From positions 1-64,000 of the forward strand of contig CAXAUZ010000007.1 of NCBI GenBank assembly GCA_963972525.1: 64,000 nucleotides of DNA, written 5' to 3'. Made by a program: the position numbers and the translations under genes. This DNA comes from Salinilacustrithrix sp003476595 (GTDB lineage: Bacteria; Actinomycetota; Acidimicrobiia; Acidimicrobiales; Salinilacustritrichaceae). This document shows, piece after piece, positions 55,458 through 62,630 of the stretch. Each line of letters starts with the position of its first letter. Position 1 is the first letter of the stretch. The notes beneath the pieces are model-generated. The model was given only the letters and a program-made list of their open reading frames with translations. It ran no database searches and had not been told where the DNA came from.

Positions 55458-56387
55458 ATGCACCTGCTCAGCACGCTGGGTCAGGCGCTCGAGGACGCCG
55501 CCGACCAGAACCACCTCCTTGCGACCTCCGACCTCACCCGACTGGGCCTCGACCGCAAGCAGGTCGCCCGGTTGTGCCACGACCGCGTCATCGAGCGCAT
55601 CGTCCGCGGGCTCTACCGCGTGGCCGGCACGAGGTGCCCGCAGCAGGACATCGCCGCCGCGGTGTGCAGGCATGCGGGCGCCGTGGCATCGCACGCGAGC
55701 GCGCTGTGGTTGCACGGCATCGACGTGGAACCACCCGAGCCCCCGCATCTCACGCTCCCGGCCGGCGCGACCAGTCACACGACGCTCGGTGTGCTGCACC
55801 GCTCGCCGCTCGAGCGCATCGACGTCACCCGCCGTCGTGGCATCCCCGTCACCACGCTCGCCCGGGCGGTGGTGGACGCGAGCGCGCATCTGTCCGTGAC
55901 CGCACTCCACGAGGTGACGGCCCAGGCCGTCACCGCCCATCGCACCACTGTCAGCCGCATCGAGGACGCGGCGCGTCGGGTGGAGGCCGAGCCCGGCCGG
56001 ATGGGGCACGGCTCGCTGCGCAGGGTGCTCGAGAGCTGGGCCGGTCGGATCCTCCCCGACTCCGTTGCAGAGGCCACCGTGCTGCGCCGGATCGCCGGCT
56101 TCGGAATCGCCCGGCCGGTCACGCAGCACGAGGTGCGGGATGCCGCCGGGCGATTCGTGGCCCGGGTGGACCTCGCCTGGCCCGATGAGCGGGTGTGCCG
56201 CGAGTACGACTCGGACGGCTACCACCCGCCACCGAAGGTCGAGGAGGACGAACGCCGGCGCACCCGGATCGAGGCTGCCGGCTGGTCCGTCGGCGTGATC
56301 CACCGGGGGCACCTGTTGCCCAGTCGCGAGGACTGGCTCCATCGGCTCGTCGAGGATCTGCGCCGCCGCCATCGACGGGCCGGATAG
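55458..56387 (+). CDS. AbiEi-like antitoxin-domain / DUF559-like protein
   Basis: A 309-residue protein. The N-terminus (TSDLTRLGLDRKQVARLCHD, then IERIVRGLYRVAG) is the winged-helix pattern of the AbiEi_4 type antitoxin domain. The C-terminal 80 residues resemble DUF559/Vsr-like PD-(D/E)XK nucleases: ARVDLAWPDERVCREYDSDG has the D and E-x-D residues, and EEDERRRTRIEAAGWSVGVIHRG the later helix. This fusion is common in actinobacteria and has no proven role. No AbiEii nucleotidyltransferase partner is encoded beside it. It lies between copies of repeat C, which may show mobility. ATG 55458; CAGGAT lies 7 bases upstream. Confidence 0.82.
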   Translation: MHLLSTLGQALEDAADQNHLLATSDLTRLGLDRKQVARLCHDRVIERIVRGLYRVAGTRCPQQDIAAAVCRHAGAVASHASALWLHGIDVEPPEPPHLTLPAGATSHTTLGVLHRSPLERIDVTRRRGIPVTTLARAVVDASAHLSVTALHEVTAQAVTAHRTTVSRIEDAARRVEAEPGRMGHGSLRRVLESWAGRILPDSVAEATVLRRIAGFGIARPVTQHEVRDAAGRFVARVDLAWPDERVCREYDSDGYHPPPKVEEDERRRTRIEAAGWSVGVIHRGHLLPSREDWLHRLVEDLRRRHRRAG

Positions 56388-56401
56388 GGCCGCAGGGTTC
56401 G

Positions 56402-56530
56402 GTCCTGACGTCCCATCGGATGGAACGTCGGGACCGATCGGCGCGCTCGTTCCTGACGGCACCGGTCGAGGTTCGGTTCGCTCGTTCCGCTGGATGGAAC
56501 CAATGGACCGATCGGCGCGCTCGTTCCCGG
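56402..56530. repeat. repeat C, downstream pair
   Basis: The 23 bases 56431-56453 are repeated exactly at 56505-56527, each ending CGCGCTCGTTCC, and both copies are preceded by a GATGGAAC core (56419-56426 and 56493-56500). The 19 bases 56421-56439 are the exact complement of 55357-55375. The last copy ends just before the stop of the gene at 56542. Confidence 0.78.
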
Positions 56531-56541
56531 CCCCGGCGAGG

Positions 56542-57852
56542 TCAGGGCATGGGGGAGGCGCCGCCGGACGCGCGCTCGGCGGCCTCGAGGAGGTCGTCGC
56601 GGAAGTCGGGATGGGCGATGGCGGCGAGCGCGTCGCCGCGCTGGTGGACGGTCTTGCCCTGGAGCTCGGCGACGCCGTGCTCGGTGACGATGACGTCCAC
56701 CTGGTGCCGCGGGGTGGTGATGACGGTGCCGGCGGCGAACCACGGGACGATGCGGGACCGGACCTCCTCGCCGGCCCGGTAGGTGGAGGGCAGGCACAGG
56801 ATGGAGCGGTCGGACAGGTCGAGGCCGGTGCCGGCGACGAAGTCCTCGTGGCCGCCGATGCCGGAGAACTGCTCGCCGCTGCGGGTGTCGGCCACGACCT
56901 GGCCGTGGATGTCGACCGAGAGGGCCGCGTTGATCGTGATCATCGACCGGTTCGCGCCGATGAGCTCGGGCGAGTTCACGACCTCGACGGGGAGGAACGC
57001 GACCTCGCGGTTCTGGTGGAGCCAGTCGTAGAGCTCGCGGGTGCCGCCGGCGAAGGTGCAGACCGACACCCCCTCGTACTGGCCCTTGCGCATGTTGGAG
57101 ACCTTGCCGGCCTGGTGCAGCTTCATCAGGCCGGTGGTGAACATCTCCGAGTGGATGCCGTAGTCGCCGCCGTCGCCCTCGGCGAGGAGCGCGGCGACCA
57201 CGGACGGGACGGCGCCGATGCCGGTCTGCAGCGTGGCCCCGTCGGGGATCAGGCCCTGGATGTGGCGGGCGATCGAGCGCTCGACGTCGGTGGGCTCGGG
57301 ATCGGCGATCTCGTAGGGGGTGGAGTCGGATTCGATGAGCACATCGATCTCGTCGACGTGGAGGCGGTGCGCGTGCTCGCCCCACCCGTAGGTGACCGGG
57401 TAGTGCTCGCTCACCTCCACGACGAGCAGCCGGTCGGGGTCGGCGCCGGCGGCGTGCAGCGATCGGGTGTTGGCGCCGGCGTGGAGCGACAGGCTGCACC
57501 ACCCGTCGCGGTCGGGGGGCGAGGCCGCGGTGGCCATCACCCGGGGGGAGATGTCCTCGAGCAGGGTGACGAAGCGGCGGAAGTCGGCGGGAGCGAAGCC
57601 GATGTTGGCGCCGCTGTCGCGCAGCAGCCGCTCGAGGGGGCCGAAGAAGCCGCTCAGGTAGTGGACGTGGGGATGGGTGAACAGGTCGGTGAGGACGGTG
57701 ACGAGCGCCCCGAAGACCTTGAGGTCCTCCCAGTCCTTTCGGCTGCCCATCGCTTCGAGCAGCGCGGCCGGCTGGGACGGGCCGAGGGGGAGGCCGAGGG
57801 TGTCGGTGGCCTGGAACAGGTCCACGGCGTCGTGGGCGGAGAGGCGTCGCAT
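56542..57852 (-). CDS. acetyl-CoA hydrolase/transferase family protein
   Basis: A 436-residue class I CoA-transferase. The N-terminal half includes HYLSGFFGPLERLL and GWCSLSLHAGANTRSL, the C-terminal half LQTGIGAVPSVVAALL, YGIHSEMFTTGLMKL (with the glutamate that forms the CoA thioester) and GGHEDFVAGTGLDLSDRSILCLPST. Relatives move CoA between acetate and succinate, butyrate or 4-hydroxybutyrate. The exact acid cannot be told. The ATG lies 6 bases after TAGACA. Confidence 0.93.
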   Translation of the reverse strand: MRRLSAHDAVDLFQATDTLGLPLGPSQPAALLEAMGSRKDWEDLKVFGALVTVLTDLFTHPHVHYLSGFFGPLERLLRDSGANIGFAPADFRRFVTLLEDISPRVMATAASPPDRDGWCSLSLHAGANTRSLHAAGADPDRLLVVEVSEHYPVTYGWGEHAHRLHVDEIDVLIESDSTPYEIADPEPTDVERSIARHIQGLIPDGATLQTGIGAVPSVVAALLAEGDGGDYGIHSEMFTTGLMKLHQAGKVSNMRKGQYEGVSVCTFAGGTRELYDWLHQNREVAFLPVEVVNSPELIGANRSMITINAALSVDIHGQVVADTRSGEQFSGIGGHEDFVAGTGLDLSDRSILCLPSTYRAGEEVRSRIVPWFAAGTVITTPRHQVDVIVTEHGVAELQGKTVHQRGDALAAIAHPDFRDDLLEAAERASGGASPMP

Positions 57853-57858
57853 GAGAGG

Positions 57859-57864
57859 TGTCTA
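57859..57864 (-). promoter_or_regulatory. -10-like TAGACA for the CoA-transferase gene
   Basis: TAGACA on the minus strand ends 6 bases before ATG 57852. The last base is A rather than the usual T. Confidence 0.45.
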
Positions 57865-57954
57865 CCGAGGACGACCCGGCATCGACAGGGTCTGGGGTCC
57901 TCGGCCCGGGCGTCCTCGGACGTGACTGTCGGAGGGTGCCGACATGATGGGGTG

Positions 57955-58686
57955 ATGGCTCACCTCGATCCCGACGGCGCCGGCGGCGGCGCCCCCGACC
58001 CCGGCGTGCTGCACAAGGTGCGGTCGCTGCTCGCCAAGGCCGAGTCCACCACCTACCCCGACGAGGCCGAGGCGCTCTCGGCCAAGGCCCAGCAGCTCAT
58101 GGACCGCCACGCCATCGATCGGGCCATGCTGGGCGAGGGCAGCCGCGCCGGGCCCGAGGGTCGCACGCTGCTGGTGGAGCCGCCCTACGCCCGGCCCAAG
58201 TTCCAGCTGCTCACCGAGCTGGCCCGCGCCAACCGGTGCCGCGCCGTGCTGGACACCGACCGGAACGTCGCCACCGTCATCGGCTTCCCCGACGACCAGG
58301 CCACGGTCGAGCTCCTCTACACGTCGCTGCTGGTCCAGGGCACCCGGGCGATGCTCCAGGCCGGCACCAGCTCGCGCACGCGCTCGCGTGCGTTCCGCCA
58401 GGCCTTCCTCGTGGCCTACGCGTCCCGCATCGGGCAACGGCTGCGCCAGGCCGCGGCGGCCACCGTGTCCGAGGCCGTGCGCGACCACGGCGAGGAGCTC
58501 TTGCCCGTCCTGCGCAGCCGCGAGGTCGCGGTCGAGGACGAGCTCGCGTCGGCCTTCCCGCACCTGCGCCGCATGCGGGTCACCGCCAGCGACCCGGCCG
58601 GGTACGCGGCCGGGCACGCCGCCGCCGACCGCGCCCGGCTGGGCGGTCAGGAGGTTCGCGGACGGGTGCGCCGTCTGCGCAGGTGA
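57955..58686 (+). CDS. DUF2786 domain protein
   Basis: A 243-residue protein. The N-terminal DUF2786 domain reads VLHKVRSLLAKAESTTYPDEAEALSAKAQQLMDRHAID (residues 20-57), and the rest is helical with a basic C-terminus (ARLGGQEVRGRVRRLRR). The family is widespread in actinobacteria and phages with unknown function; the charged helices suggest nucleic acid or protein binding. ATG 57955 has CATGAT 6 bases upstream. Confidence 0.87.
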   Translation: MAHLDPDGAGGGAPDPGVLHKVRSLLAKAESTTYPDEAEALSAKAQQLMDRHAIDRAMLGEGSRAGPEGRTLLVEPPYARPKFQLLTELARANRCRAVLDTDRNVATVIGFPDDQATVELLYTSLLVQGTRAMLQAGTSSRTRSRAFRQAFLVAYASRIGQRLRQAAAATVSEAVRDHGEELLPVLRSREVAVEDELASAFPHLRRMRVTASDPAGYAAGHAAADRARLGGQEVRGRVRRLRR

Positions 58687-58778
58687 TGGCTCGTTCGCTG
58701 CGCGATCTGCTCAGCCGGGTCGCGGCCCGCACGCGGATCGGCACGCGAGGTCCGGTGGAGGTGGCACACTCGGAGCCG

Positions 58779-60851
58779 GTGAGCGACATCAGGGGGTTCG
58801 CGGTCGAGGAGGTCATCGAGGACTTCCGTCTGGCGTGCGTGTCGCGCGCCATCGACGACCGCGAGATCAGCCTGCAGAAGCAGAGCAAGGTCTTCTTCCA
58901 GATCTCCGGTGCCGGCCACGAGGCGCTGCTGCTCGGGTTGGCCCGCTCGCTGCGCCCCGGGCACGACTGGTTCTTCCCCTACTACCGCGACCTGGCCCTG
59001 ATGCTCGGCCTCGGCATCAGCCCCTACGAGCTCCTGCTCCAGGCCGTCGGCTCGGCCGAGTGCCGGGCGTCGGGCGGCCGCCAGATGCCGTCGCACTGGG
59101 GCTACGCCGCCGAGCACGTCGTGTCCCAGTCCAGCCCCACGGGTAGCCAGTGCATCCCCGCGGTGGGCTGCGCCGAGGCCGGCCGCTACATCGGCCGCAC
59201 GCCGGAGCTGGCGCACCTGCCCGCCGCCGGCGACGAGGTCACCTACGTGAGCCTGGGCGAGGGCGCCACCTCCGAGGGCGAGTTCTGGGAGTCCCTCAAC
59301 ACGGCGTGCACGCTGCACCTCCCGGTCGTCTACGTCGTGGCCGACAACGGCTACGCCATCTCGGTCCCCGTCTCCGACCAGTCGCCCGCCCCGGTCTCCG
59401 AGCTGGTGCGGGGGTTCCGTGGCCTCGAGGTGCTGCGCCTCGACGGCACCGACTACCTCGAGGTCCGGGGGTGGAGCGAGGCCGCCATCGCCCGGGTCCG
59501 GGCCGGCGTCGGGCCGCTGCTGATCCACGCCGACGTCACCCGCCCGTACTCCCACTCCGGAGCCGACACGCAGTCCAAGTACCGCTCCGAGCGGGAGCTG
59601 GCCGACGAGGCCGAGCGCGACCCCATCGGCCGCCTCGAGCAGGTGCTGGTCGAGCACGGCGCCCTCAGCCCCGCCGAGGCCAGCGCCGTCCGGGAGGAGG
59701 CCCGCCAGACCGTCGCCGACGCGGCCAAGCAGGCGATCGCGGCGGCACGCCCGGACCCCGCCACCCTCACGGACCACGTCGTGGCCCTGCCCGACCGGCC
59801 CGAGCCGCCCGACGTCTACGACGGGGGCGACGAGGTCGCCCTCGGCGGGGCGATCAGCGCCGTGCTCCACGAGCGGATGGCTGCCGACGTGCGCATCCGC
59901 GTCTTCGGCGAGGACGTCGCCGATGCCCGCGAGCAGGTCCTGGCCAACGTGGAGGGCAAGGGCGGGGTCTTCGGCACCACCCACGGCCTGCAGCGCGAGT
60001 TCGGCATGGCCCGCTGCTTCAACACGCCGCTGGCCGAGGCCAACATCATCGGGCGGGCCGTCGGCCACGGCGTGCGGGGCCTGCGCCCGGCGCCGGAGAT
60101 CCAGTTCTTCGACTACGTGTGGCCCGCCATGCAGCAGCTCAAGAGCGAGGCCGCCACGATGCGGTGGCGCTCCAACGGGGCCTTCACCGCCCCGATGGTC
60201 GTGCGCATCCCCATCGGGGGCTACCTGCACGGCGGGGCCATCTGGCACAGCCAGTCGGGCGAGTCGATCTTCGCCCACGTCCCCGGGCTGCTCATCGCCT
60301 TCCCGTCCCGCGCCCGCGACGCCGCCGGTCTGCTGCGGTACGCGTTCGAGTGCGAGGACCCGGTCCTGTTCCTCGAGCACAAGCACCTGCTGCGCCAGCC
60401 CTACACCAAGGACCTCCTCCCCCCGGCCGACTGGGTGCTGCCCTTCGGCGTCGCCGACGTGCGCCGCCGCGGCGATGCGGTCACCGTCGTCACGTGGGGT
60501 GCGATGGTCCAGAAGTCGCTGGTCGCGGCCGAGGCCATCGCCGAGGAGACCGGCCGCCAGGTCGAGGTGATCGACCTGCGCACCATCACCCCGTGGGACC
60601 GGGAGCGGGTCGGCGAGTCGGTCGAGCGCACCGGGCGCGCCCTGGTCGTGCACGAGGACGTGCTCACGGCCGGCTTCGGCGGCGAGATCGCGGCGTGGAT
60701 CGCGGACGAGTGCTTCTGGTCCCTCGACGCCCCCGTCCGCCGGGTCGGTGCGCCCGACATCCACGTCGCCTACGAGCCCACCCTCGAGGACGCCATCCTC
60801 CCGCAGGCCGCCGACGTCACCGAGGCCCTGCGCAAACTCCTCGCCGAGTAG
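58779..60851 (+). CDS. two-oxoacid dehydrogenase E1, fused alpha and beta subunits
   Basis: A 690-residue thiamine-diphosphate enzyme in which the alpha and beta subunits of a branched-chain-type 2-oxoacid dehydrogenase E1 are joined. The alpha half (residues 1-330) has FFQISGAGHEALLLGLA, GRQMPSHWG, and the ThDP motif GEGATSEGEFWESLNTA...ADNGYAIS; the beta half (from about 350) has ALGGAISAVLHERMA, IRVFGEDVA, GVFGTTHGLQREFG, FNTPLAEANIIG and HEDVLTAGFGGEIAAWI. No E2 or E3 gene is adjacent. The GTG 58779 start is preferred; an upstream in-frame ATG (58686) overlaps the DUF2786 stop and would add 31 basic residues. Confidence 0.9.
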   Translation: MSDIRGFAVEEVIEDFRLACVSRAIDDREISLQKQSKVFFQISGAGHEALLLGLARSLRPGHDWFFPYYRDLALMLGLGISPYELLLQAVGSAECRASGGRQMPSHWGYAAEHVVSQSSPTGSQCIPAVGCAEAGRYIGRTPELAHLPAAGDEVTYVSLGEGATSEGEFWESLNTACTLHLPVVYVVADNGYAISVPVSDQSPAPVSELVRGFRGLEVLRLDGTDYLEVRGWSEAAIARVRAGVGPLLIHADVTRPYSHSGADTQSKYRSERELADEAERDPIGRLEQVLVEHGALSPAEASAVREEARQTVADAAKQAIAAARPDPATLTDHVVALPDRPEPPDVYDGGDEVALGGAISAVLHERMAADVRIRVFGEDVADAREQVLANVEGKGGVFGTTHGLQREFGMARCFNTPLAEANIIGRAVGHGVRGLRPAPEIQFFDYVWPAMQQLKSEAATMRWRSNGAFTAPMVVRIPIGGYLHGGAIWHSQSGESIFAHVPGLLIAFPSRARDAAGLLRYAFECEDPVLFLEHKHLLRQPYTKDLLPPADWVLPFGVADVRRRGDAVTVVTWGAMVQKSLVAAEAIAEETGRQVEVIDLRTITPWDRERVGESVERTGRALVVHEDVLTAGFGGEIAAWIADECFWSLDAPVRRVGAPDIHVAYEPTLEDAILPQAADVTEALRKLLAE

Positions 60852-60864
60852 CCCCTCCGCTGCC

Positions 60865-60919
60865 GCGACAGGGGAACTGCCAGTTCCAGTCTTCGGACAC
60901 TGGCAGTCGTGGTGTCGCG
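60865..60919. repeat. intergenic palindrome, family A copy (complete)
   Basis: The left arm has GGGGAACTGCCAGTTCC, the right arm ACTGGCAGTCGTGGTGTCGC. The outer CGCGACA and TGTCGCG and the inner ACTGCCAGT/ACTGGCAGT pair. The right arm 60899-60919 is identical to 28111-28131 and the left arm differs by one base in 24 from 62575-62598. It lies between convergent genes. Confidence 0.75.
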
Positions 60920-60924
60920 CGATG

Positions 60925-61617
60925 TCAGGCGGGCCAGGCGGTGACGGCGCGCAGCCCGCCGCCCGGAGCGTCCTCCAGCCACGCCTCCCCACCGTGGCGG
61001 GCCAGCACCGCCCGCACCGTGGTGAGCCCGAGGCCGAGACCGCCCCCGGAGCGCTCCAGGCGCTCGCCCTCGGCGAAGGCAGCCTCGTGGCGGTCGGCCG
61101 GGATGCCGGCGCCGTCGTCGGTCACCGACACCAGCCAGCGGTCCCCGTCCCGGCGGCCGTCGACGGTGACGGCGACCGCCCCGTCGCCGCCGGCGTGGTG
61201 CCGGGCATTGTCGAGCAGCTCGTGGAACACCCACTCGACCATGTCCCGGTCGGCGGTCACCGTCGGGAGCCCGTCCGCCACCTGCACGACGACCTCGGTG
61301 GGGTCCAGCTGCTCGGCGACCCACGTGGCCACCTCGCCCAGGTCGACCGGCCCGGTCTGCAGCGGGCGGTGCTGGGCGCCGATGTAGCGCTGGACGCTCA
61401 GCACCATGTCCGCGGTCCGGTGGACCGCGGCCGACGACCGGGTCAGCAGCTCGCGGGACTCGTCGTCGAGCTGGGCGCCGGCGAGCTGCGCCAGCAGGTC
61501 GAGCATCCCGGTGGCGATGGCCAGCGGGTTGCGCAGCCCGTGGGAGACCATGCGCACGAAGCGGACCAGGTCCTCGGCCTCGGGCGTCTGCGGGTCGTCG
61601 GCGGCCACGACCCCCAT
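60925..61617 (-). CDS. sensor histidine kinase, membrane-less
   Basis: A 230-residue kinase core without membrane or sensor domain. The H box is RFVRMVSHGLRNPLAIATGMLD (phosphoacceptor His near residue 20), the N box MVEWVFHELLDNARHH near 125, and the G boxes VTDDGAGIP and GGGLGLGLTTV near 165-200. No response regulator is adjacent, so the partner is elsewhere. The ATG 61617 start is chosen because GAGGGT lies 8 bases upstream; the longer ORF upstream overlaps the divergent gene. Confidence 0.87.
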   Translation of the reverse strand: MGVVAADDPQTPEAEDLVRFVRMVSHGLRNPLAIATGMLDLLAQLAGAQLDDESRELLTRSSAAVHRTADMVLSVQRYIGAQHRPLQTGPVDLGEVATWVAEQLDPTEVVVQVADGLPTVTADRDMVEWVFHELLDNARHHAGGDGAVAVTVDGRRDGDRWLVSVTDDGAGIPADRHEAAFAEGERLERSGGGLGLGLTTVRAVLARHGGEAWLEDAPGGGLRAVTAWPA

Positions 61618-61658
61618 GGGAGCACACCCTCGCCGTGGGACGACCGTCGGAGCGCCCG

Positions 61659-61664
61659 TAGGGT
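61659..61664 (+). promoter_or_regulatory. -10 box TAGGGT for the gene at 61671
   Basis: TAGGGT ends exactly 6 bases before GTG 61671. Confidence 0.6.
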
Positions 61665-61670
61665 CACCTC

Positions 61671-62561
61671 GTGCCCGATGCGCCGTCCCGCCCACCCGCC
61701 GCCTGGGTCTTCGAGGTCGACCCCACCGACATCGACCTCGGCACGGCCTTCGCCGACGGCGAGGCGATGATCCAGTTCGAGGTCGCCGACGACCGGGCCG
61801 CGCTGCTCGGGCCCGGCCAGCTCGCCCACCTGTGGGTCCAGGACCGCCTCGGCGACGTCGTCCCCGCCGGCATCTACGCCACCGGGAGCGTCGTCGGCCC
61901 GGTGGAGCTGGTGGACGACGAGGACGGCGAGCGCGTCGCCGTCGTCTCCGTGGGCTTCGACAGCCTGCGCTCGCCGATCGACGGCACGGCCCTGCTGGCG
62001 GGTGACGAGTTCGTCGGGTCGCCCCTCCAGGACGGCGCCCCGGAGCAGAACCCGGTCCCGCTCGATGCGGCGCAGGCCGCGGCGGTCGCCGCCAACGACC
62101 TCGACCCGGGTCCGGTGGCCACCGTGCTGCTCGGCGTCGACGACGGCGAGGGGATCACGCTGCCGGCGCTCGAGGTGCGCCTGCCGAGCGACACGCTGCT
62201 CGTCGTCGAAGGGGTCGACCACGAGGGCTGGACGGTGGTCCGGGGCACGCCCGGCATGGACGAGGTCGTCGAGCTCCCCGAGCAGCACGCCACCTTCATC
62301 GACGCCGTCGAGTACGTGGCTGCGGCCGTCGGCAAGGCCGGCGGGTCGCTGCCGGTGGTCGACACCGACGACGGCATCGAGGCCGTGGCCATCTTCGACG
62401 CCGACGGGGGTGTCTACGCCGTGCTGAAGGAGGCCGAGGACGCGTACACCTTCGCCTGGATCGACGACGACGGGGACCTCGAGCGCCTCGACACCTACGC
62501 CACCCTCAAGGAGGCGATCCTGCTCCCCGTCCTGGACGAGGAGCTCTTCGGTGGCATGTGA
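61671..62561 (+). CDS. uncharacterised acidic protein, possible EVE/PUA-like N-terminus
   Basis: A 296-residue, very acidic, soluble protein that I cannot assign. The N-terminal 95 residues (AWVFEVDPTDIDLGTAF, LGPGQLAHLWVQDRLGDVVPAGIYATGSVVGPV) have a strand pattern and a G-I-Y-A-T-G-S-V-V block that recall EVE/PUA-like domains. The rest is beta-rich and ends in a small domain with FDADGGVYAVLKEAEDAYTFAWID. A homologous-recombination or modified-base role can only be guessed from the EVE resemblance. It is divergent from the histidine kinase by 53 bases. The GTG start is fixed by the leaderless box. Confidence 0.65.
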   Translation: MPDAPSRPPAAWVFEVDPTDIDLGTAFADGEAMIQFEVADDRAALLGPGQLAHLWVQDRLGDVVPAGIYATGSVVGPVELVDDEDGERVAVVSVGFDSLRSPIDGTALLAGDEFVGSPLQDGAPEQNPVPLDAAQAAAVAANDLDPGPVATVLLGVDDGEGITLPALEVRLPSDTLLVVEGVDHEGWTVVRGTPGMDEVVELPEQHATFIDAVEYVAAAVGKAGGSLPVVDTDDGIEAVAIFDADGGVYAVLKEAEDAYTFAWIDDDGDLERLDTYATLKEAILLPVLDEELFGGM

Positions 62562-62574
62562 GGCCACCGCGCGC

Positions 62575-62629
62575 GCGACAGGAGAACTGCCAGTTCCAGG
62601 AGATCGGAACTGGCAGTGGTGGTGTAGCG
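62575..62629. repeat. intergenic palindrome, family A copy (complete)
   Basis: GCGACAGGAGAACTGCCAGT and TCC (left arm) pair with GGAACTGGCAGTGGTGGTGT and AGC (right arm) around AGGAGATC, with mismatches in the middle of the stem. It fills the 69-base gap between convergent genes and reaches within 2 bases of the downstream stop at 62631. Confidence 0.75.
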
Positions 62630-62630
62630 G

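Noticed and set aside
55458..56387. A complete type IV toxin-antitoxin (AbiE) system
   Set aside because: No AbiEii-type nucleotidyltransferase lies beside the gene, and the C-terminus is nuclease-like instead.
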